Assembly: GCA_020435965.1 (NCBI GenBank)
Contig: JAGQYS010000037.1
Span: 1-64,000, forward strand
Length of the DNA: 64,000 nt
Direction: 5' to 3'
DNA from: Flavobacteriaceae bacterium
GTDB lineage: Bacteria; Bacteroidota; Bacteroidia; Flavobacteriales; Flavobacteriaceae
The stretch's first letter is position 1. Each line of letters begins with the position of its first letter. Made by a program: the position numbers and the translations under genes. Shown piece by piece: positions 60,568 to 64,000 of this stretch. The notes beneath the pieces are model-generated. The model was not told where the DNA came from, searched no databases, and saw only the letters and a program-made list of their open reading frames with translations.

Positions 60568-62592
60568 TTAGTTTTTATGTTTTTCAAACCAAGCTAAAAC
60601 ACTAGCTATTTTAGCAATTAAATTACTTGGTCTGTTAGCAATGCCATGTGATGCTCCAGGGATACGAACCATGGCTGTTTCGACATTTTCAAGTTTTAAT
60701 GCTGCATAGAATTGTTCGGATTCTGCTATTGGTGTTCTAAAATCTTCCTCGCCTGTTAGGAGCATTGTTGGAGTTGTGATATTTGCTACGTAAGAAAGTG
60801 GAGAGCGTTTTAAATAAGATTCTGGATCTTCCCAAGGTTTCTTTCCAAACCAATACTTGTAAAAAAATGGTGTGCCATCGGCATACAAAACAAAACTGTA
60901 CCAATTAATCACTGGTTTTGCCACTACTGCTGCTGCAAAGCGATCGGTTTTTCCAACAATCCAAGCCGTTAAAACACCACCACCACTGCCTCCAGTGACA
61001 AAAAGATTTTTTTCATCTACATATCCTTTTTCAATTACTGCATCAACACCAGACATTAAATCGTCATAATCATGGTTTGGATAGTCATGGTGAATGAGAT
61101 TGCCAAATTCTTGACCATAGCTAGTACTTCCTCTAGGATTAGAATATAATACGACATAACCAGCTGCTGCAAATGCTTGTATTTCTGCAGAATAAACGGA
61201 ACCATAACTAGAAAATGGACCACCATGTATTTCTAATATAAAAGGATATTTTTTATTTGGGTCGAAGTTTGGAGGTGTAACAATCCAACCTTGAATATCT
61301 CTTTGGTCGTAGGATGATTTCCACCAAATTTCTTCAACGTTTCCTAGGTTTTTGAAAGAAAACAAATCATCGTTAACAGCGGTTAATCGTTTTGTTGTTT
61401 TACCATCAAATGTGGCGAGGTCTGCAGGATGCTTTGTACCACCTAAAGTATAAGCGAATTTGCCATTGTTTGAAACAGAATAATCTGCAGCGTTATAAGG
61501 ACGACCTAACGATAAGCCACCTAAACCTTCAACAAGGGTTGTAACTTTTCCGTTTAATGTAATTTGTCCAATTTTGGTGTCACCTTTGTCGTCATATTGA
61601 AAATAGATGCCATTGCCATTAGCATCCCAATTAATATTGCCTATATCTCTATCAAAATTCTTTGATATTATCTTTGAGTTACTACCATCGCTATTCATTA
61701 CATATAGTTTTGTAACTTGATAACCTTGATAAGTATCATCAAAACCTGTATATGCAATTTTAGAACCGTCTGGAGATAAAGCTGGATCTTGGTCAGGACC
61801 ATATCTTTTGGTGAGTGCTTTTATTTGTCCTGTAGCAACGTTTATTTGGTGTATTTCACTATCATTAGGTTCTAGTTCTTCGTCTTTATGAAAATTGGCA
61901 CTGAAGTATAAACTCTTGTCATCTTTTGCCCAAATTGGTGTGCCATGGTCAAAATCTGTAAAAGTCAATTGTCGCGGTGAACCACCATCTATTGACAAGA
62001 TAAATAGTTGCATATTACCAGGCTTAAGATATCCTTGACCATCGCCTCTATAATTTAAATCGTCAATATACGTTGGAGGTGTGTTCCATTTGGCACCTTC
62101 TGGTTTTGAAGGCATTTTAATGATAGATGATTTACTTTTTGGAACAAACATATTGAATGCTATGTATTGGTCGTTGTTTGACCAAGCGATTTGACTTGGT
62201 GATTGTGGTAAATTGGTCAATGGCATAATTTCTTTAGTATCTACCCACATCATATAAAGTTTCATTTTGTCATCTTCTTTATTGGATTTGAACAAAATTT
62301 TCTTACCATCATGTGACCATATTGGATTAAAATCGTTTTGATTTCCTGTCGTTAAAGGCCTCATGTTAGTGCCATCAAAATTGGTAATCCAGATGTTGGA
62401 CAGATTTCTGTCGGTCATAACATCCTTGAAATTTCTAACATAAACAATTTTAGTTCCATCTGGAGATATTTGTGGATCGGAAATATATTCCATACTAAAA
62501 ATGTCAATGAGTTCTAAATTGCTTTGAATTTGGGCAAAGGAAAGTACTGTTCCCATAAAAAAGAACAACAAGCTTCTTAAATACGTTTTCAT
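60568..62592 (-). CDS. S9 family dipeptidyl/acylaminoacyl peptidase
   Basis: A 674-residue secreted serine peptidase with a TolB-like propeller (residues about 25-400) and an alpha/beta hydrolase domain. The catalytic Ser is in GGSGGG near residue 536, Asp in TGEEDFRTP, and His in GASHGI. The oxyanion segment is LEIHGGPFSSYGS. It trims peptides in the periplasm. It lies 32 bp upstream of the SUMF1-fused paralogue, forming a peptide-degrading unit. The 184 bp upstream hold no gene. Confidence 0.92.
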   Translation of the reverse strand: MKTYLRSLLFFFMGTVLSFAQIQSNLELIDIFSMEYISDPQISPDGTKIVYVRNFKDVMTDRNLSNIWITNFDGTNMRPLTTGNQNDFNPIWSHDGKKILFKSNKEDDKMKLYMMWVDTKEIMPLTNLPQSPSQIAWSNNDQYIAFNMFVPKSKSSIIKMPSKPEGAKWNTPPTYIDDLNYRGDGQGYLKPGNMQLFILSIDGGSPRQLTFTDFDHGTPIWAKDDKSLYFSANFHKDEELEPNDSEIHQINVATGQIKALTKRYGPDQDPALSPDGSKIAYTGFDDTYQGYQVTKLYVMNSDGSNSKIISKNFDRDIGNINWDANGNGIYFQYDDKGDTKIGQITLNGKVTTLVEGLGGLSLGRPYNAADYSVSNNGKFAYTLGGTKHPADLATFDGKTTKRLTAVNDDLFSFKNLGNVEEIWWKSSYDQRDIQGWIVTPPNFDPNKKYPFILEIHGGPFSSYGSVYSAEIQAFAAAGYVVLYSNPRGSTSYGQEFGNLIHHDYPNHDYDDLMSGVDAVIEKGYVDEKNLFVTGGSGGGVLTAWIVGKTDRFAAAVVAKPVINWYSFVLYADGTPFFYKYWFGKKPWEDPESYLKRSPLSYVANITTPTMLLTGEEDFRTPIAESEQFYAALKLENVETAMVRIPGASHGIANRPSNLIAKIASVLAWFEKHKN

Positions 62593-62776
62593 ATTAAAAG
62601 GGTTTATGGTTGGTCGTAAGTCAAGTAAGCAAACACTAGGAGCAGGATGCTTTTACCTTTTGTAAATATAGTGATTTTATAAAGTAAAATGCATTGTTGA
62701 ACATTACTATTTTATGAACCTATTTGAGTCGAAAAATACTTGGTTTTCAAGCTTTAAAGGTGCAATATGAGGAGTT

Positions 62777-63334
62777 TTATTGTGAAACTGCCAAGTAACT
62801 TCCCATAATTATAAGTAGCAATAACAAACCAATAGCTAAAAACCGCAATGCTTTATTAACATTGGAGAATTTATAAGCTGCTATTTTTGAGATGATAAAA
62901 ATTTGCTGACCTAATTGGTCAAATAATTGGTCTTCATCTGAACTAATTTTATGAAACGTTTTTGCAAATTCTTTAACTGTGCCGAATTTGGAAATTACAT
63001 CACCAAAAAAGAATATATTCTTTTCATATTTAGCTTCAATTCTTGGCATAAAACAACGAACACTAAAATAGATTGATGTTGCTGTGCATAAAAACCAAAT
63101 AGCTAATAAAACATAAAGAAATGGTGTGTTGCTAGCTTCAGATAAAACCATCTCAAGATAGCTGTAAGAGAAGTTGAGTAAGATGCCGTAAAAGGATAAA
63201 ATTAAACCAGCTTTGATTTCTGAAGCTTTAATAAGTCCTGAGACATAGTTTATGCTTCCCCAATAATGGTCTACTAAATCGTCTGTATGTTTGTTTTTTT
63301 TAACACTAGGTTTTGCTGTCTTTTTTTCTTCCAT
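62777..63334 (-). CDS. Pycsar effector-like membrane protein (PycTM/DUF5706-type)
   Basis: A 185-residue protein; I choose ATG at 63334 (MEEKKTAKPSVKKNKHTDDL), a TTG further up gives a short extension. The core motif SEIKAGLILSFYGILLN follows the pattern of Pycsar transmembrane effectors, in which a cyclic nucleotide triggers membrane damage. Four hydrophobic helices are seen (about residues 50-70, 80-105, and 165-185). It is 28 bp downstream of a nucleotide cyclase gene. Defence function is inference from pairing. Confidence 0.72.
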   Translation of the reverse strand: MEEKKTAKPSVKKNKHTDDLVDHYWGSINYVSGLIKASEIKAGLILSFYGILLNFSYSYLEMVLSEASNTPFLYVLLAIWFLCTATSIYFSVRCFMPRIEAKYEKNIFFFGDVISKFGTVKEFAKTFHKISSDEDQLFDQLGQQIFIISKIAAYKFSNVNKALRFLAIGLLLLLIIMGSYLAVSQ

Positions 63335-63362
63335 GTTGGTTGATTTATTTTTTAAAAGTAAT

Positions 63363-64000
63363 TTATTCAATCACTTCATAAACTGTAATTGCCTCAGCTT
63401 TATTCTTTAATTGAATATCTCCTATTTTCTGACATTTAAAAGCTTCTTTGACTTCATTATAACAAACTTCTGAAATGATAATTTGGTTTTCCTTAGCTGC
63501 ATCTTGAAAACGAGCTGCAGTGTTAACAGTATCACCAATAACTGTATAATCCAATCGTTTTAAACTAGCCGAACCAATATTGCCTGAAATCATTTCGCCA
63601 CTTTTAATTCCAATAGATACTTTAGGCATAAAACCTTTTAAATTTTCTGATTCTGGGAGATTACTTATTTTGTTTCGCACTGCTAAGGCTGCATCAATAG
63701 CTCTGTCTAAGTGATATTCTCCTTTAAAAACAGCCATGATGGCATCACCTATAAACTTATCGATAAAGCCTTGGTGTTCCATAATTTCTTTTACCATTTC
63801 GTCAAAATAGGTGTTAATCATGGTAACTACTGTATCAGCTGGAGCTGTTTCGCTTATTTTTGTAAAACCACATAAATCAATAAACATGACAGTAGCTTCA
63901 ATGGTTTCATTGGCCATAATGGTAGATTCGTACTCACGACTTCCCATGAAATTCAAAACGTTTTCATCAACATACATTTTTAAAATGTTATTTTCTTTAA
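63363..64000 (-). CDS. Class III nucleotide cyclase, truncated by the window edge
   Basis: A cyclase homology domain. Metal Asp residues lie in VMFIDLCGFT and FIGDAIMAVF; SIGIKSGEMISGNIG and KRLDYTVIGDTVNTAAR hold the base-recognition and Asn/Arg transition-state residues, so it looks catalytically complete. An ATG at 63977 would give 204 residues, but the frame is open through 64000 with a typical linker (ENNILKMYVDENVLNFM). The real protein probably extends further with an N-terminal sensor. It pairs with a Pycsar-like effector. Confidence 0.85.
   Translation of the reverse strand, partial: KENNILKMYVDENVLNFMGSREYESTIMANETIEATVMFIDLCGFTKISETAPADTVVTMINTYFDEMVKEIMEHQGFIDKFIGDAIMAVFKGEYHLDRAIDAALAVRNKISNLPESENLKGFMPKVSIGIKSGEMISGNIGSASLKRLDYTVIGDTVNTAARFQDAAKENQIIISEVCYNEVKEAFKCQKIGDIQLKNKAEAITVYEVIE

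Overview
The window is AT-rich, densely coded DNA from a member of the Bacteroidota, family Flavobacteriaceae. Supporting features are the SusC/SusD pair with an ECF sigma factor and FecR, the SPFH/DUF1648/Arc cluster, several DUF6090, DUF5916, DUF4369 and DUF4412 proteins, promoters of the TTTG-N19-TAnnTTTG type, and a tmRNA encoding the tag GENNYALAA. The genus cannot be fixed from this stretch.

Layout. 1-14 kb is core-type sequence: envelope lipoproteins, a DUF819 permease, a DUF5916 barrel protein, an SPFH operon with two proteins of about 50 residues, an AlkB-like dioxygenase, a VanX-like dipeptidase, a PhzF/D-aminoacylase pair, 5-formyl-THF cyclo-ligase and TrmL. 14.1-15.6 kb holds a Tat-exported class V aminotransferase and a small membrane protein. 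15.7-22.6 kb is a complete trpEGDCFBA operon on the minus strand. It starts with a strong promoter, a 15-residue leader peptide with three consecutive Trp codons and an attenuator hairpin. Interspersed palindromic repeats fill its intergenic gaps, and one copy sits in frame inside trpF. 22.7-26.6 kb holds thioredoxin-like proteins, two rhodaneses and a kinase/nucleotidyltransferase pair. 27.2-35.1 kb is an ECF sigma/FecR/SusC/SusD/TlpA uptake locus. 35.3-40.9 kb encodes a soluble histidine kinase and an NtrC-type regulator, followed by a large dyad, a consensus sigma-54 promoter and an operon of two mini-proteins, glutamate dehydrogenase, a Rnk/GreA-like factor and two helical proteins.

41.0-48.7 kb is a 7.7-kb integrative element inserted at the 3' end of the tmRNA gene ssrA. 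It is bounded by 19-bp direct repeats. It carries a tyrosine integrase, an excisionase-like HTH protein and a VapE-type replication protein, followed by an iteron-like cluster, orphan genes, and a 1.2-kb non-coding stretch of repeated stem-loops. Small size, integrase, HTH protein, VapE and a probable origin resemble phage-satellite organisation. Its left end carries integrase arm-type repeats, matched at the right end, and it brings a replacement terminator for ssrA.

48.7-64 kb returns to core-type sequence: ssrA, a LYS1-like dehydrogenase, a cold-shock protein, three DUF6090 paralogues, a vWA protein with a membrane partner and two S9 peptidases, one fused to a SUMF1-like domain. At the right edge a class III nucleotide cyclase, cut by the window, is followed by a Pycsar-effector-like membrane protein.

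The strongest candidates for a new or under-described system are the ssrA-integrated satellite-like island with its non-coding repeats, and the NtrC/sigma-54/glutamate-dehydrogenase module. The attenuated, repeat-colonised trp operon is also notable.
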